A stretch of DNA of 64,000 bases from Thermostichus sp047462415 (GTDB lineage Bacteria; Cyanobacteriota; Cyanobacteriia; Thermostichales; Thermostichaceae): NCBI RefSeq assembly GCF_047462415.1, contig NZ_JANSJE010000017.1, positions 1 through 64,000 of the forward strand. The letters are read 5' to 3'. Within the stretch, counting starts at the first letter, position 1, and each line of letters begins with the position of its first letter. Positions 25,309 through 34,898 of this stretch are shown in pieces. The position numbers and the translations under genes are program-made. The notes under the pieces were generated by a model. The model saw only the letters and a program-made list of their open reading frames with translations. It did not search any database and was not told the origin of the DNA.

Positions 25309-26178
25309 GTGGACTGGGGCAGCTTATTTTGGATTTTTTTGATCTTCAGCTCGCTGCAACCCCTGTTGAACCGGCGAGCGCAAGAGTTCCGGCGCTTGCT
25401 GGCCATTCGGGAGTTGGAGCAAAAGCGGGGCAGCCGCGTGATTTTGCTCATCCACCGCCAGGAGTCGATCAGTTTTTTGGGGATCCCGGTTTCCCGCTAC
25501 ATCAGCATCGAGGACTCGGAGCAGGTGTTGCGGGCGATCCGCCTCACCCCGCCCAATACTCCCATTGATTTGATTCTGCACACCCCTGGCGGCCTGGTGC
25601 TGGCTACTGAACAAATTGCCCGCGCCCTGATCCGGCACCCGGCCAAGGTGACGGTATTTGTGCCCCACTACGCCATGTCGGGCGGGACGATGTTGGCCCT
25701 GGCTGCCGATGAAATTGTCATGGATGCTAACGCCGTGCTGGGGCCGGTGGATCCGCAGTTGGGGGGGTATGCTGCCGCCAGCATTCTGCAGGTGGTGGCG
25801 GAAAAACCCATTGCCGAAATCGACGACCAGACCTTAATTCTGGCGGATCTGGCCCGCAAGGCGATGCAACAGGTGCAGAACTTCGTGCGGGATCTCCTGA
25901 AGGACGATGTGCCCAAGCGCAAAATTGCCCCCGAACGCATTGAGCCTCTGATCCAGTACCTGACCAGCGGTCGGGTGACCCACGACTACCCGATCACTGC
26001 TGAAGAAGCGCGGGAGCTGGGCCTGCCCATCTCCACCGAGTTGCCGCCCCAGATCTACGCCCTGATGGACTTGTACCCCCAGGCCAGCATGGGCCGTCCT
26101 TCCGTGCAGTACATTCCCACCCCCTACGATCCTCGTCCCGCTTTGCCCAAAGGGGGATCCCGCTCTGGCCTAGGGTGA
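25309..26178 (+). CDS. ClpP-class serine protease (SDH / SppA-like)
   Basis: This 289-residue protein begins at GTG 25309 with a hydrophobic N-terminus (about residues 4-20) that anchors it to a membrane. The ClpP/crotonase-like core has DLILHTPGGLVLATEQIA (about residue 85), the nucleophile serine in HYAMSGGTMLALAADEIVM (about 123) and NAVLGPVDPQLG. This matches the serine dehydrogenase proteinase (SDH) family of the SppA/ClpP superfamily. The substrate is unknown. Its stop region overlaps the convergent J-domain gene by 9 bp. Confidence 0.83.
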   Translation: MDWGSLFWIFLIFSSLQPLLNRRAQEFRRLLAIRELEQKRGSRVILLIHRQESISFLGIPVSRYISIEDSEQVLRAIRLTPPNTPIDLILHTPGGLVLATEQIARALIRHPAKVTVFVPHYAMSGGTMLALAADEIVMDANAVLGPVDPQLGGYAAASILQVVAEKPIAEIDDQTLILADLARKAMQQVQNFVRDLLKDDVPKRKIAPERIEPLIQYLTSGRVTHDYPITAEEARELGLPISTELPPQIYALMDLYPQASMGRPSVQYIPTPYDPRPALPKGGSRSGLG

Positions 26179-26865
26179 ACTCTTGGCGTAGACATCCATG
26201 GCTTCCAGGCGCAGCCCTTTTGCCCGCCGAAATAGCTCTTGTCCGGTGTGCAAGTGGCGTTCATCGAAGTTCAGCGGGAAATACTTCAGCTCCTCCAGAG
26301 CGTCTTCCAAGTGGTTGAGGGCATAGTAGAGGCGGGAAGCCACACCCCCAAAGCTGCTGGGATTGGGAAGGCGGCGAAAGATCTGCTGAGCTTGGGCCAG
26401 CTTCTGGCCGCACTCTTCCAGATAAGCCTCAAAGGACTCCAACAGGTCAGGGTCGAACGGATCTGCCGCCAAAGCATTTAACTGAGGCTTCAGAGAAGAC
26501 AACAAGGGCCCCAAAACTCGGTTCAGGGGGGTGTAGACCTGTCGGATCCAGGCGGCGCGGGCGATGGCTTCCTGGCTGACGGTTTCGCCAGGGGATCCCG
26601 TCGGCTGAGGGCGGGGTGAGGTGTGGCTGGAGTGCAGTTGCCGATCGTAGTCGCGGCGAGATTGCGGATCCTTGAGCACCGCGTAGGCAGCGTTGATCTG
26701 GCGGATGCGCTCGGAGGTGGCCCGATCTTTTTTGGCCAGCAGGCTGTCGGGATGGTGGTACTTGACCAAACGACGGTAGGCAGACTTGATCTCTTCCGCC
26801 GTCGCCAGGACGGAAACGCCCAAGACCTCGTAGTGGGATCCGACTCCAGCTCCGCTCTCCATCAT
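26170..26865 (-). CDS. J-domain (DnaJ-like) protein
   Basis: This 231-residue protein starts with a J domain (about residues 12-75): HYEVLGVSVLATAEEIKSAYRRL, the catalytic HPD tripeptide in KYHHPDSL, and DPQSRRDYDRQL. J domains stimulate Hsp70 ATPase. The rest lacks the Gly/Phe and zinc-finger parts of true DnaJ and ends in a helical region of unknown role. The frame stays open upstream to 27000. The ATG at 26943 has a perfect AGGAGG-like sequence, but that is antisense to the neighbouring start codon, so 26865 is preferred. Confidence 0.82.
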   Translation of the reverse strand: MMESGAGVGSHYEVLGVSVLATAEEIKSAYRRLVKYHHPDSLLAKKDRATSERIRQINAAYAVLKDPQSRRDYDRQLHSSHTSPRPQPTGSPGETVSQEAIARAAWIRQVYTPLNRVLGPLLSSLKPQLNALAADPFDPDLLESFEAYLEECGQKLAQAQQIFRRLPNPSSFGGVASRLYYALNHLEDALEELKYFPLNFDERHLHTGQELFRRAKGLRLEAMDVYAKSSP

Positions 26866-26941
26866 CGCTAGGCTTGCCGGCAAGAAACTCCCACATTGTA
26901 CCTGCAGCCTAGAATAAAGGTGAGTTTTCCAGTGCTGCCCC

Positions 26942-27232
26942 ATGTCTTCCTCCTCACAGGGATCCCCCCATCCTTTCAGTGCCCTCTTGGGGGCCACCAT
27001 TGCCGTCAGTCTGGGCTACGGGTTCTTGCAACTGCTGCTCTCGATGGTGACCAAATTGCCGCCAATCGATGTCGAGACTGGATCGCTGGCGCGCGGGATC
27101 AGCATCCTGGTGCGTTATCTCCTGGTCGGTTCCGTTTCCCTGATCGCCTTCATGTTTGCCATGGTGGGGTTGGGGCTGGCGGCCTATTCTGTGCAATTGC
27201 TGGGAGAGCGGCTAACATCTTCTCAGCGCTGA
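26942..27232 (+). CDS. DUF3082-type small membrane protein
   Basis: This 96-residue protein has two transmembrane segments (about residues 16-36 and 58-82) and matches the short cyanobacterial DUF3082 family in layout. Function is unknown. It diverges from the J-domain gene with about 76 bp between the chosen starts. Confidence 0.62.
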   Translation: MSSSSQGSPHPFSALLGATIAVSLGYGFLQLLLSMVTKLPPIDVETGSLARGISILVRYLLVGSVSLIAFMFAMVGLGLAAYSVQLLGERLTSSQR

Positions 27233-27287
27233 GCCTGGGGATCCGGGCACGACCTCTGGCCGACTTAGTTTGCGTTGGGACGGCTGC

Positions 27288-27920
27288 CTAGCGCAACACC
27301 ACCTTGGGCGAGAGCAACAAAGTCAGGGATCCCTGGCAGTGGTCAATTCGGCCTTCGGCAAAGCGCACCTGGGCCAGGCCCGCCTTTTTAAGGGTGATCG
27401 CGTGGGCATTGGCCGGGTTTAGCCCAACAGCCGCTTGCACCCACAGGCTCAGATCCGGCTGGTGACCGACCAGGGCCAAAGACGTGAGGGATCCCCGCTC
27501 TGCCTGCCAGCGCACCAGGTCGGCAAAACTGCCGCCCGGAGCCAGAGGCTCAAACACCTCCACCGCTGCGGCCAGGTTCTCGTCCAACAAGATCTCGGCG
27601 GTCTGCCGCGCCCTCACCAGGGGACTGGTGAGCAGGAGATCCCACTTCCAGCCCATGCTCTTGAGCTGGCGGGCCACCTTGCGGCAGCGCTTGCGACCTT
27701 CGTCTGTAAGGGCTCGCAAGGCATCCTCAACTTCTGGCCGGGGTTCTTCGGCTATGCCATGGCGGATGAAGTCCACAGCCAATTCCTGCCGGGCAATCTG
27801 CTTCTCAGTTGCTCCCTGAGAGTGCTCCCCACCGCGAACGCCCTCCTGTTGTTCAAGCCCAGAGATCATCGAACCCCGTCCCGTCAATGCAAACGGCACC
27901 GTCAAACTTTGCCCAGACAC
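27288..27920 (-). CDS. sixA: Phosphohistidine phosphatase SixA-like
   Basis: This 210-residue protein is a histidine phosphatase. The RHG motif is in DFIRHGIAEEP (about residue 53). Further family residues occur in LLTSPLVRARQTAEIL (about 95) and LVGHQPDLSLW (about 150). SixA removes phosphate from histidine phosphotransfer domains. Known SixA proteins begin only a few residues before RHG; here the open frame adds about 45, so the real start may be at 27869 or further in. The slt gene follows immediately upstream on the same strand. Confidence 0.82.
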   Translation of the reverse strand: MSGQSLTVPFALTGRGSMISGLEQQEGVRGGEHSQGATEKQIARQELAVDFIRHGIAEEPRPEVEDALRALTDEGRKRCRKVARQLKSMGWKWDLLLTSPLVRARQTAEILLDENLAAAVEVFEPLAPGGSFADLVRWQAERGSLTSLALVGHQPDLSLWVQAAVGLNPANAHAITLKKAGLAQVRFAEGRIDHCQGSLTLLLSPKVVLR

Positions 27921-27950
27921 TCTCCCAGAATACCCTGGGGGACGCTCTCT

Positions 27951-30083
27951 CTACGAGGAGGGGTTGTGCAGGCGCTGGCCGACCAAAGTGCGCCCTTCCT
28001 GGGTGTAGAGCTGCCAGTAGTTCCAGTAGTTGCCAAAGACAGACTTCACATAGCCCCGCGTTTCGGCGAAGGGGATCTGCTCCACAAACACATCCGGATC
28101 TTCAAAGCCAAAGCGGCTCAGCCATCTGGCCACGTTGCCGGGGCCGCCGTTGTAGCTGGCCAGGGCCAGCAGGGTGTTGTCTTGATAGGTGCGGTGGGTG
28201 TAGTCGAAGTACCAGGATCCCAGGTAAAGATTGTCGGCGGGGTTGGTGAGGCTGTATTGGGCTAGGCCAATTTGTTGGGCAATCCAGCGCCCGGTGGCAG
28301 GCATCACCTGCATCAAGCCCAGCGCCCCTGAGGCCGAGACGATCTCCGGCTCAAAGCGGGATTCCTGCCGGATCAAGGCCGCCACCATCAGGGGATTGAG
28401 GTTAAATTGCCGTGACCAGCGGGCCAGGCCGGGCCGGGCATAGGGATCCCCGCCCCAGGAATTGTCTGGGCCGGCGTAGTAGTGCAGCGGATAGACGGCC
28501 TGCCAGAAATCTTGGCGCTGCCTCAACGTCTCCAGCAGGGGATCCGGCTCTTCGCTGAAGCGCAAAGCGGCCACCTGGTTGATACCCCGCAGGTGCTCTC
28601 CGGCACTGTTGCGCAGAATACCCGTGACAAAGCGCTCAGCCACACTCATCTGGCGGGGATCCCGTTGCAGCACGGCCATTTCCCCCTGCCAGCGTTCCCA
28701 GGCCAGTTGGCTGGCTCCCATCAAGTGCAAAGTTTGCGTGGCCTCAGAGACCCCCGGCAACGGTAGCCGCACCGGCTGAAAATCCACCTCCACCCTTTGG
28801 CGCCCGCTGTAGAAATCCCCCACCGGCCAGCCCAGTTGCACTGCCGACCGCCAGGCGTAGTAGGTGTGGGGAAACTGTTGCAGCACCTGTTGATAGGTTT
28901 GCCGCGCCGCAGCCACATCCCCCAGCCGTTCCCGCCATTTGCCCGCCCAGTAGAGCAGTTGCGCCCCCATTTCCGTATCCCGCTGGGCGGATCCGATCTG
29001 TTGGGCCAGGGCGATGGCTTGGCCGAGATTGCCCGCTTGCGCTTGACTCCAGGCAAGTGTCCAGGCGGCGTTGGCCGCGGCTTCGCTGGCCGGAAAGCGC
29101 TCCCAAAGAGCTTGCCGAGCCGCTTGGGCCGATTGCGGGCTGGCATGGCGATCGTAAAGCTGGCTGAGGCTGAGCAACGCTTCTGGAGCCTCTCTATCCG
29201 AGCCGGATCCCGCCTGGCGCAGCAGCTCGATTGCCGTCGACAGGTCGCTCAATTCTGCCAAACGGCGACGGGTGAGGGAAGCCTCTGGCCCATTGGGAAA
29301 TTGAGCCAGCAGCGCTTGGTAAGCCGCTCTCGCCTGGGGAAACTCCCGCGAGATCTGGTGGCTGCGGCCCCAGCGGTAGAGATTCTGAGAGGTGGCGGGG
29401 GCACGCCCATAGGCGCGGGCAGCTTTGCCGTACTCCCGTTGTTCCCAATAGGCATCGGCCAGGATCTGCCAATCGGAAGCCGTGAGGGATCCCTCCTGAG
29501 CCTGCCGCCAGCGATCCAGCAGCGGCGTTAACCCAGGGGTTTGCGGGTGATGCAGAGCCAAATCCCGCAGCAGGTCGTAGCGGTCGGGATCCCGCTCCAG
29601 CAAATGCTGGAGGGCGCGGCCAGTCAGCGGGTGAGTGGGAAATTGCTGCCGCAACTGATCCACCTGGCCCATCCCCCAGAGGGCATAGGCGGCCACCGGG
29701 CTGTGGGGGTACTCCTGCAAAATCTTGGGCCACCAGATCCCTTGGGCTGTTGCCTTATCCTGCAACTGCTCGTAGGCTTGGGCCCTGAGCTTCCAAATTT
29801 CCTCCCGCAGAACCGGCAGGCTCTCTTCCAACCCCTGCAAACCCTGCAGGGCCAATTGCGCTTGGCCGGCCTGCAGCGCTGCGTAAGCCCGCAGAAAGGC
29901 CGTTGTGGAAGTGTGGGGCAGTTGTACCGGATCCCTGCCCTCTGGCGCCGCAGCCACCTCCACGGTTTCTGCCCAGGATGAGGTGTAAAAGCCCCAGATG
30001 GCCCCGCCCAGAGCCGCTCCTGCCGCCAGCACACCGGCAACCCATCTTGCCCAGCACCGTTTGCTGCCTGTCAGGATATCCAT
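27951..30083 (-). CDS. slt: Lytic murein transglycosylase with helical-repeat N-terminus
   Basis: This 710-residue protein has a membrane anchor or signal (about residues 14-36), a long alpha-superhelical TPR-like region (about 60-480), and a C-terminal SLT lysozyme-like domain. Catalytic Glu is in RQESRFEPEIVSASGALGLMQ (about residue 580), followed by NLYLGSWYFDY and ALASYNGGPGNVARW. It cleaves peptidoglycan with formation of 1,6-anhydromuramic acid in the periplasm. The layout matches Slt70-type enzymes. sixA follows 31 bp downstream and murA lies upstream in the same orientation, suggesting an envelope-related cluster. Confidence 0.93.
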   Translation of the reverse strand: MDILTGSKRCWARWVAGVLAAGAALGGAIWGFYTSSWAETVEVAAAPEGRDPVQLPHTSTTAFLRAYAALQAGQAQLALQGLQGLEESLPVLREEIWKLRAQAYEQLQDKATAQGIWWPKILQEYPHSPVAAYALWGMGQVDQLRQQFPTHPLTGRALQHLLERDPDRYDLLRDLALHHPQTPGLTPLLDRWRQAQEGSLTASDWQILADAYWEQREYGKAARAYGRAPATSQNLYRWGRSHQISREFPQARAAYQALLAQFPNGPEASLTRRRLAELSDLSTAIELLRQAGSGSDREAPEALLSLSQLYDRHASPQSAQAARQALWERFPASEAAANAAWTLAWSQAQAGNLGQAIALAQQIGSAQRDTEMGAQLLYWAGKWRERLGDVAAARQTYQQVLQQFPHTYYAWRSAVQLGWPVGDFYSGRQRVEVDFQPVRLPLPGVSEATQTLHLMGASQLAWERWQGEMAVLQRDPRQMSVAERFVTGILRNSAGEHLRGINQVAALRFSEEPDPLLETLRQRQDFWQAVYPLHYYAGPDNSWGGDPYARPGLARWSRQFNLNPLMVAALIRQESRFEPEIVSASGALGLMQVMPATGRWIAQQIGLAQYSLTNPADNLYLGSWYFDYTHRTYQDNTLLALASYNGGPGNVARWLSRFGFEDPDVFVEQIPFAETRGYVKSVFGNYWNYWQLYTQEGRTLVGQRLHNPSS

Positions 30084-30186
30084 GCTTTGTCTCTCTGCAA
30101 CCTCTGACTACGATACTCAACCCGACTGCGTTGGGTCACCTGGGATACCTGTACCGCAGGCATTGGGCCCGGCAGTCGTTTATGAG

Positions 30187-31491
30187 TTACTTGCCAGATT
30201 GCAGGATCCGCGGCGGACTTTCACTGCGGTACACCTTGGCCCCGACATCGCGCAGCTTTTTGTCGATGGCCTCGTAGCCGCGATCGATGTAGTGGAGCCC
30301 GTGGATCGTAGAGCAGCCTTCAGCCGCCAGGCCGGCCAACACCAAGGCTGCCCCCGCCCGCAAGTCCGTAGCCACCACCGGCGCCCCCGACAGCGACGGC
30401 ACCCCCCGGATCAGGGCCACCCGGTTCTTCAAACGAATGTCCGCCCCCATGCGATTGAGCTCGGGAATGTGGTGCATGCGGTTTTCAAACACCGTCTCCT
30501 CGATGGTGCAACTGCCCTCGCTCAGGGCGGCCAAGGCCATGATCGGCGCCTGCACATCGGTGGGAAAACCCGGATAGGGCAGCGTTTGAATATCGGTCGC
30601 CTGGCAGAGCCAGCCCGAACTGAGCTGAGCCGGGGCAATGCGCAGCCGGTTGGGGCCTTCTTCTTCGACCCGCAGCCCCATGTCACGCAGCTTGGCGATC
30701 ACCGCCCGCAAGTGATCGGGAATAACAGGGCCAACCGTGAGGTGAGAGCGGGTAATGGCCCCGGCAATAAGATAAGTGCTGGCCTCGATGCGGTCGGGAA
30801 TAACCGTGTACTCGGTTCCATGCAAGCGGGGCACCCCCACCACCACAACCGTGTTAGTGCCAACACCGCGAATGCGCGCCCCCATCGCCTGACAAAAACG
30901 GGCCAAATCCGCCACTTCTGGCTCTTGGGCGGCATTTTCGATGACCGTTTCCCCATCCGCCAGCGTAGCGGCCATCATCAGGGTTTCAGTAGCGCCGACG
31001 CTGGGATAGTCCAGGTAGATGCGGGTTCCCACCAGCCTACGGGCATAGGCATGAACAACCCCATGTTCGATTTGCACGGTCGCCCCCAGCGCCTGCAGGC
31101 CCCGCACGTGCAGATCCACTGGACGGGAGCCAATGGCACAGCCGCCCGGCAGGGGAACTCTGGCTACCCCCAACCGCGCCAACAGGGGCCCGATGATGAA
31201 AAAGCTGGCCCGCAACTGGCTGACCAATTCATAGGGAGCTTGGGAAGTTTTGAGGGAGCTGGCATCCAGGTCGAGGGTATTGCCCACATGGGACACTTTA
31301 ACCCCCAGGGTGGTCAGGATCTGCCCCATGCGTTCAATGTCCAGCAGACGCGGCACGTTGTGAATTCGGCAAGCCTCAGGAGCCAAAAGGGATCCGGCCA
31401 TAATCGCCAAGGCAGAGTTTTTCGCCCCGCCAATGGGAATGTGGCCGCTCAAGGGCTGCTTGCCAGTTATCTGCAGCACTGGCCCCATCAT
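30187..31491 (-). CDS. murA: UDP-N-acetylglucosamine 1-carboxyvinyltransferase
   Basis: This enzyme transfers enolpyruvate from PEP to UDP-GlcNAc, the first committed step of peptidoglycan synthesis. Visible motifs are the Lys-Asn pair in IPIGGAKNSALAIMAG, the active-site Cys in PLPGGCAIGSRPVDLH (the Cys that fosfomycin modifies), and PDRIEASTYLIAGA. From the ATG at 31491 it is 434 residues, close to family size (about 420-435). The frame is open to 31560, so other starts are possible. The upstream spacer to the DUF3386 gene is about 450 bp. Confidence 0.95.
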   Translation of the reverse strand: MMGPVLQITGKQPLSGHIPIGGAKNSALAIMAGSLLAPEACRIHNVPRLLDIERMGQILTTLGVKVSHVGNTLDLDASSLKTSQAPYELVSQLRASFFIIGPLLARLGVARVPLPGGCAIGSRPVDLHVRGLQALGATVQIEHGVVHAYARRLVGTRIYLDYPSVGATETLMMAATLADGETVIENAAQEPEVADLARFCQAMGARIRGVGTNTVVVVGVPRLHGTEYTVIPDRIEASTYLIAGAITRSHLTVGPVIPDHLRAVIAKLRDMGLRVEEEGPNRLRIAPAQLSSGWLCQATDIQTLPYPGFPTDVQAPIMALAALSEGSCTIEETVFENRMHHIPELNRMGADIRLKNRVALIRGVPSLSGAPVVATDLRAGAALVLAGLAAEGCSTIHGLHYIDRGYEAIDKKLRDVGAKVYRSESPPRILQSGK

Positions 31492-31942
31492 TTCGGGTGA
31501 GGGTGTAACTAAGGATTCCACCCTGCTGACGTGCTGGAACTCTGCCGTGAATTCTCCCAATCTTCCTCCTCAGCCACAGAAAATATAGAGCACACAAGCA
31601 AGCCTCTTCCGGGAAATACTCTGGAGAGAGAAGCAGCCAAAAGGGCAACCAGAAACTTGGTAGAGGAAGGAAGAGAAGTTCTGCCCCTATCTTACCCAAG
31701 TTCCTCAGTTTGCGGCAGCAGTTGGGGCAACTCGGCCAAAGAATCCTATTCCGCCGGCGCCAACAGAATCCAAGCCCCATCTGGAAGTGCCCTACGTTAC
31801 GCCGAAAGAAGCAGACCGGTCTCCGCACATCCCCAAAAAAGATGCCCCATGTTAGATATAGACTCCTACTGGGTTGGGCCCAGCAGCCAGAAGCAGTATG
31901 ATACTCGTGAGAAATGCTTGCAATAGCCATAGGAGACAGTCG
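31492..31942. other. Divergent spacer murA / DUF3386
   Basis: About 450 bp separate the murA start from the DUF3386 start. The region holds the DUF3386 promoter described separately. It is purine-rich at 31600-31680. No RNA gene or small ORF was supported. Confidence 0.45.
31874..31902 (+). promoter_or_regulatory. Candidate sigma-70-type promoter of DUF3386 gene
   Basis: A -35 box TTGGGC (31874-31879) and a -10 box TATGAT (31897-31902) are separated by 17 bp, the optimal spacing. The gene start is 40 bp downstream, with an AGGAGA ribosome-binding site in between. Confidence 0.55.
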
Positions 31943-32596
31943 ATGATCACCACTCAAGTCTCTGCCCAAGAGTTGTTTCGGGCCGCCTATGAAAATCGCT
32001 ACACCTGGGATCCCGCTTTCCCGGGCTATAGCGCCGAGGTCACTTACTGGGATGGGGAGCGCACTTTTGTGGGGCAGGTGCGAGTGGGGGCAGACCTAAA
32101 GGCCACCGTTACGGGCGTGGAGGATGAGGAAGCCCGGAAAGCCATTCACAATCAACTTTGGGAAATTGCCATTCACCGGGTGCGCCGCAGCTTTGCCGAG
32201 ACCCACGGGAACAACACTTTCCGCTATGGGCAGACCCTACCCGATGGCACCGTGGAGATCCTGGTGGGGGGCAAAGCCGAAGGGGATCGCTACCACGTGC
32301 GCGACAACCAAGTAACCCTGGTGCATCGGCATATTCATGGGGTGGTGGTGACCATCCACACCTTCAGCAGCCACGACACGGGCGAAGGCTACCTCTCTCA
32401 CCGCTACGATTCCGTCTATCACGATCCCCAAACGGGTGAGCAAAAGGGCGGGCGCAGCCAATTTGAGGATCTCTACACCAAAGTCGGCAAGTACTACATC
32501 CTCTCGGAGCGACGCATTCAAACAGAGACGGAAACCGGCCCTGTGGAAAAGCGCTTTACCTTCCGCAACTTGGCGTTGCTGGATGCCGGGGCTTAA
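31943..32596 (+). CDS. DUF3386 family protein
   Basis: This 217-residue protein starts at ATG 31943 behind AGGAGA. It matches the cyanobacteria/plastid DUF3386 family: TWDPAFPGYSAEVTYWDGE (about residues 22-40), HIHGVVVTIHTF, and the tail EKRFTFRNLALL. Function is unknown. No signal peptide or membrane segment is present, so a cytoplasmic protein is expected. Confidence 0.78.
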   Translation: MITTQVSAQELFRAAYENRYTWDPAFPGYSAEVTYWDGERTFVGQVRVGADLKATVTGVEDEEARKAIHNQLWEIAIHRVRRSFAETHGNNTFRYGQTLPDGTVEILVGGKAEGDRYHVRDNQVTLVHRHIHGVVVTIHTFSSHDTGEGYLSHRYDSVYHDPQTGEQKGGRSQFEDLYTKVGKYYILSERRIQTETETGPVEKRFTFRNLALLDAGA

Positions 32597-32718
32597 TTGG
32601 CCAAACGCCAACGCAAAACCCGATAATCATGAACTTTATGGCAGCAACGACCTCCTCAGTTAGAATTAGAAAGGGAGCCTGAGCTATGCTTTGAATATTC
32701 TCCCGCCTACACTTTGGC

Positions 32719-33987
32719 ATGAACAACCCTGCGGCAAAGCCCGACCCAGATTCCAAAGCCCCTACCGAGGTTCCCGAACTGATTCTCCGCCCCGCTCAAC
32801 TGGGGGATCTGGAGGCGGTGGAGGAGATTTTGGCGCAAGCTTTTGATGAAGAGTACAGCAGCCGCTCGGTGGACATTCGTCGCCAAGTGCGGCGGTTACG
32901 GCAGTGGTATGGCCCCCTGAAAACCTTGAGCCTGTTTCCCAACCGTTTTCAGCACATGTTTACGGTACATGTGGCGGAGCTGGAAGGCAAAATCCAGGGG
33001 GTCATTCAAGTTTCTCCCTTTAACCATTCCCGCAGCACCTGGCGGGTGGATCACATTGCGGTGGCGCCTTCGGCCCAGCGGCAGGGAATCGGGTCTAAGT
33101 TGCTCAGGCACTGCACGGAGCACTTTCGCGAGGCCCACACCTGGATTTTGGAGGTGAACATCCACAATAAGGGGGCAATGGCCCTCTACCGACACAACGG
33201 CTTCCAGCCCTTGGCTCAGATCACCTATTGGTCGATCCCGGCGGAGATTCTGGCTGCTCTCAGCCGGCACGAGGCCAAGTTGCCCAACCTGGTGCCGGTG
33301 ACCAACCGCGATGCCTACGCCATCTATCAACTGGATACGGGATCCATGCCGGCCACTGTGCGCCAGGTGTACGACCGCGACGTGAGCGACTTCCGCACCA
33401 GCCCACTGGAGTGGCTTTTGGAACGGGCCAAGTGTGCCATCAGCCAAACGGAACGGGTGGAGATGTGTGTCTATGAGCCCGAGCGGAAAACCGCCATTGG
33501 CTATTTCAACCTCAAGTTGGATCGGACGGGGCAGCAGCCGCACGTGGCCAAACTCACAGTTCACCCTGCCTATACCTGGCTCTATCCTGAGCTCATGGCC
33601 AAGATGGCCCAGCTCACCCAAGCTTATCCCCCGCAGGCTTTGGCCTTGGCTTCCACCGATTACCAACCGGAGCGGGAGGAGTTTTTGCTCAAGCTGGGCG
33701 CCCAGGATGTGGAGCGGACGCTGCTGATGTCGCGCTCGGTGTGGCATAAGGTGCGGGAAGTCCGCTCCCCTTGGTATAGCGAGTATCTCGCTCTGGTGCT
33801 CCAAAAATTGCCGGTGAAGCAGCCGGTGCCAGAACGCTTTGAGGGGCTGGCGGAGGGCTGGCTGGAACATCCCTTTCATTCTCTTCACCCAACTGTGCCG
33901 GATCCCAATGCCGTTCGCGCTACTCAGCCGGAGTCCTCACCGGGGTGCGCCAGAGACTCGCAATCAGAGGCTCCTCCCCCTCCCTAG
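32719..33987 (+). CDS. GNAT-family N-acetyltransferase with C-terminal extension
   Basis: This 422-residue protein has an N-terminal GNAT domain (about residues 22-165). The acetyl-CoA loop is VDHIAVAPSAQRQGIGSKLL (about 112), then LEVNIHNKGAMALYRHNGF. The remaining 250 residues look like a second, degenerate acetyltransferase-like half without a clear CoA loop. The last 35 residues are Pro/Ser/Glu rich. Substrate unknown. Confidence 0.8.
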   Translation: MNNPAAKPDPDSKAPTEVPELILRPAQLGDLEAVEEILAQAFDEEYSSRSVDIRRQVRRLRQWYGPLKTLSLFPNRFQHMFTVHVAELEGKIQGVIQVSPFNHSRSTWRVDHIAVAPSAQRQGIGSKLLRHCTEHFREAHTWILEVNIHNKGAMALYRHNGFQPLAQITYWSIPAEILAALSRHEAKLPNLVPVTNRDAYAIYQLDTGSMPATVRQVYDRDVSDFRTSPLEWLLERAKCAISQTERVEMCVYEPERKTAIGYFNLKLDRTGQQPHVAKLTVHPAYTWLYPELMAKMAQLTQAYPPQALALASTDYQPEREEFLLKLGAQDVERTLLMSRSVWHKVREVRSPWYSEYLALVLQKLPVKQPVPERFEGLAEGWLEHPFHSLHPTVPDPNAVRATQPESSPGCARDSQSEAPPPP

Positions 33988-34010
33988 TTGAAGTCTTGGC
34001 TGGCACCCCC

Positions 34011-34616
34011 ATGAACCCGTTAGCCAGGGATCCCTCTTGGCGGATGTTGCTCCAGGCGGCCCTGCACCGCAACCGCAGCGATCCCGGTGTACGCTATTTG
34101 CAACTGGCTACAGTGGATCCCCAGGGGCATCCGCGTAACCGCACGGTGGTCTTCCGGGGATTTTTGCGGGACACCGACCGCATCCAGTTGGCGGTGGACA
34201 GCCGCAGCGAGAAGCTTTGCCAGATCGCCCACTGCCCGCTGGCTCAGATCTGCTGGTATTTCAGCAAGACGCGCGAGCAATTTCGCATTGCCGGCACTCT
34301 GGAGGCCATCACCGCCGATTATCCGGATCCTGAAGCGCAGCAGCAGCGGCAGCAGTTGTGGCAACAGATCTCGGAAAAAGGACGGCTCCTCTGGTTTTGG
34401 CCGGAACCCAAGGGGCCTCTTGCCGCGCCCGAGGCTTTTGTTCAAAAGTTGCCGCCAGAGAAAGCTTCATGGCCGCCTCCGACTTTTGTGGTGCTCCTGT
34501 TGCAGCCGACTGAGGTCGATCACCTGCAGCTCAAGGGGGATTCGATCTATCCCCAACGGCGAACGGTGTACGAGCGCAAGCTGCAAGGCTGGCAATGCCG
34601 AGCGGTCAACCCCTAG
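34011..34616 (+). CDS. Pyridoxamine 5'-phosphate oxidase-like FMN-binding protein
   Basis: This 201-residue protein from ATG 34011 belongs to the split-barrel flavoprotein family, Alr4036-like subgroup: RYLQLATVDPQGHPRNRTVVFRG (about residues 24-46), SRSEKLCQI and CWYFSKTREQFRIAG. The C-terminal segment ERKLQGWQCRAVNP resembles the PNPOx end (conserved Arg/Lys-Leu). Either pyridoxal phosphate synthesis or another FMN reaction is possible. It follows the GNAT gene by 23 bp. Confidence 0.8.
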   Translation: MNPLARDPSWRMLLQAALHRNRSDPGVRYLQLATVDPQGHPRNRTVVFRGFLRDTDRIQLAVDSRSEKLCQIAHCPLAQICWYFSKTREQFRIAGTLEAITADYPDPEAQQQRQQLWQQISEKGRLLWFWPEPKGPLAAPEAFVQKLPPEKASWPPPTFVVLLLQPTEVDHLQLKGDSIYPQRRTVYERKLQGWQCRAVNP

Positions 34617-34898
34617 AAGGGATCCCAGCCGGTTTCAAGCTGGCGCGGGGCAGCGCCTTTCGAGAGAATGTTGAAATCTTGAAGAGAATTAAGAGAATGA
34701 AGGTGTTAACGTAGCTGAACAATCGTCCTGTTCCGTGCCCACCCCACCGACGCTGTGAGGGTGGCCGCTCGGGTTTTTCTCCATCTGGTATGTAGCATTC
34801 CTGGTTGCGGTAATCTGATGTTCGCCTTGATCCCCTCATTTCCTGACCGCATTGCCCAAGCTGTTGCCGCTCTTCTTGCCGGCGGGCCGTCGGTGAAC

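Noticed and set aside
26943..27000. Upstream start for the J-domain protein
   Set aside because: The apparent strong ribosome-binding site is simply the reverse complement of the neighbouring start region, which encodes a serine run.
29998..31500. Plus-strand open frame of 500 codons opposite murA and the slt start
   Set aside because: It is antisense to murA with all its active-site motifs; codon content is shadow-like.
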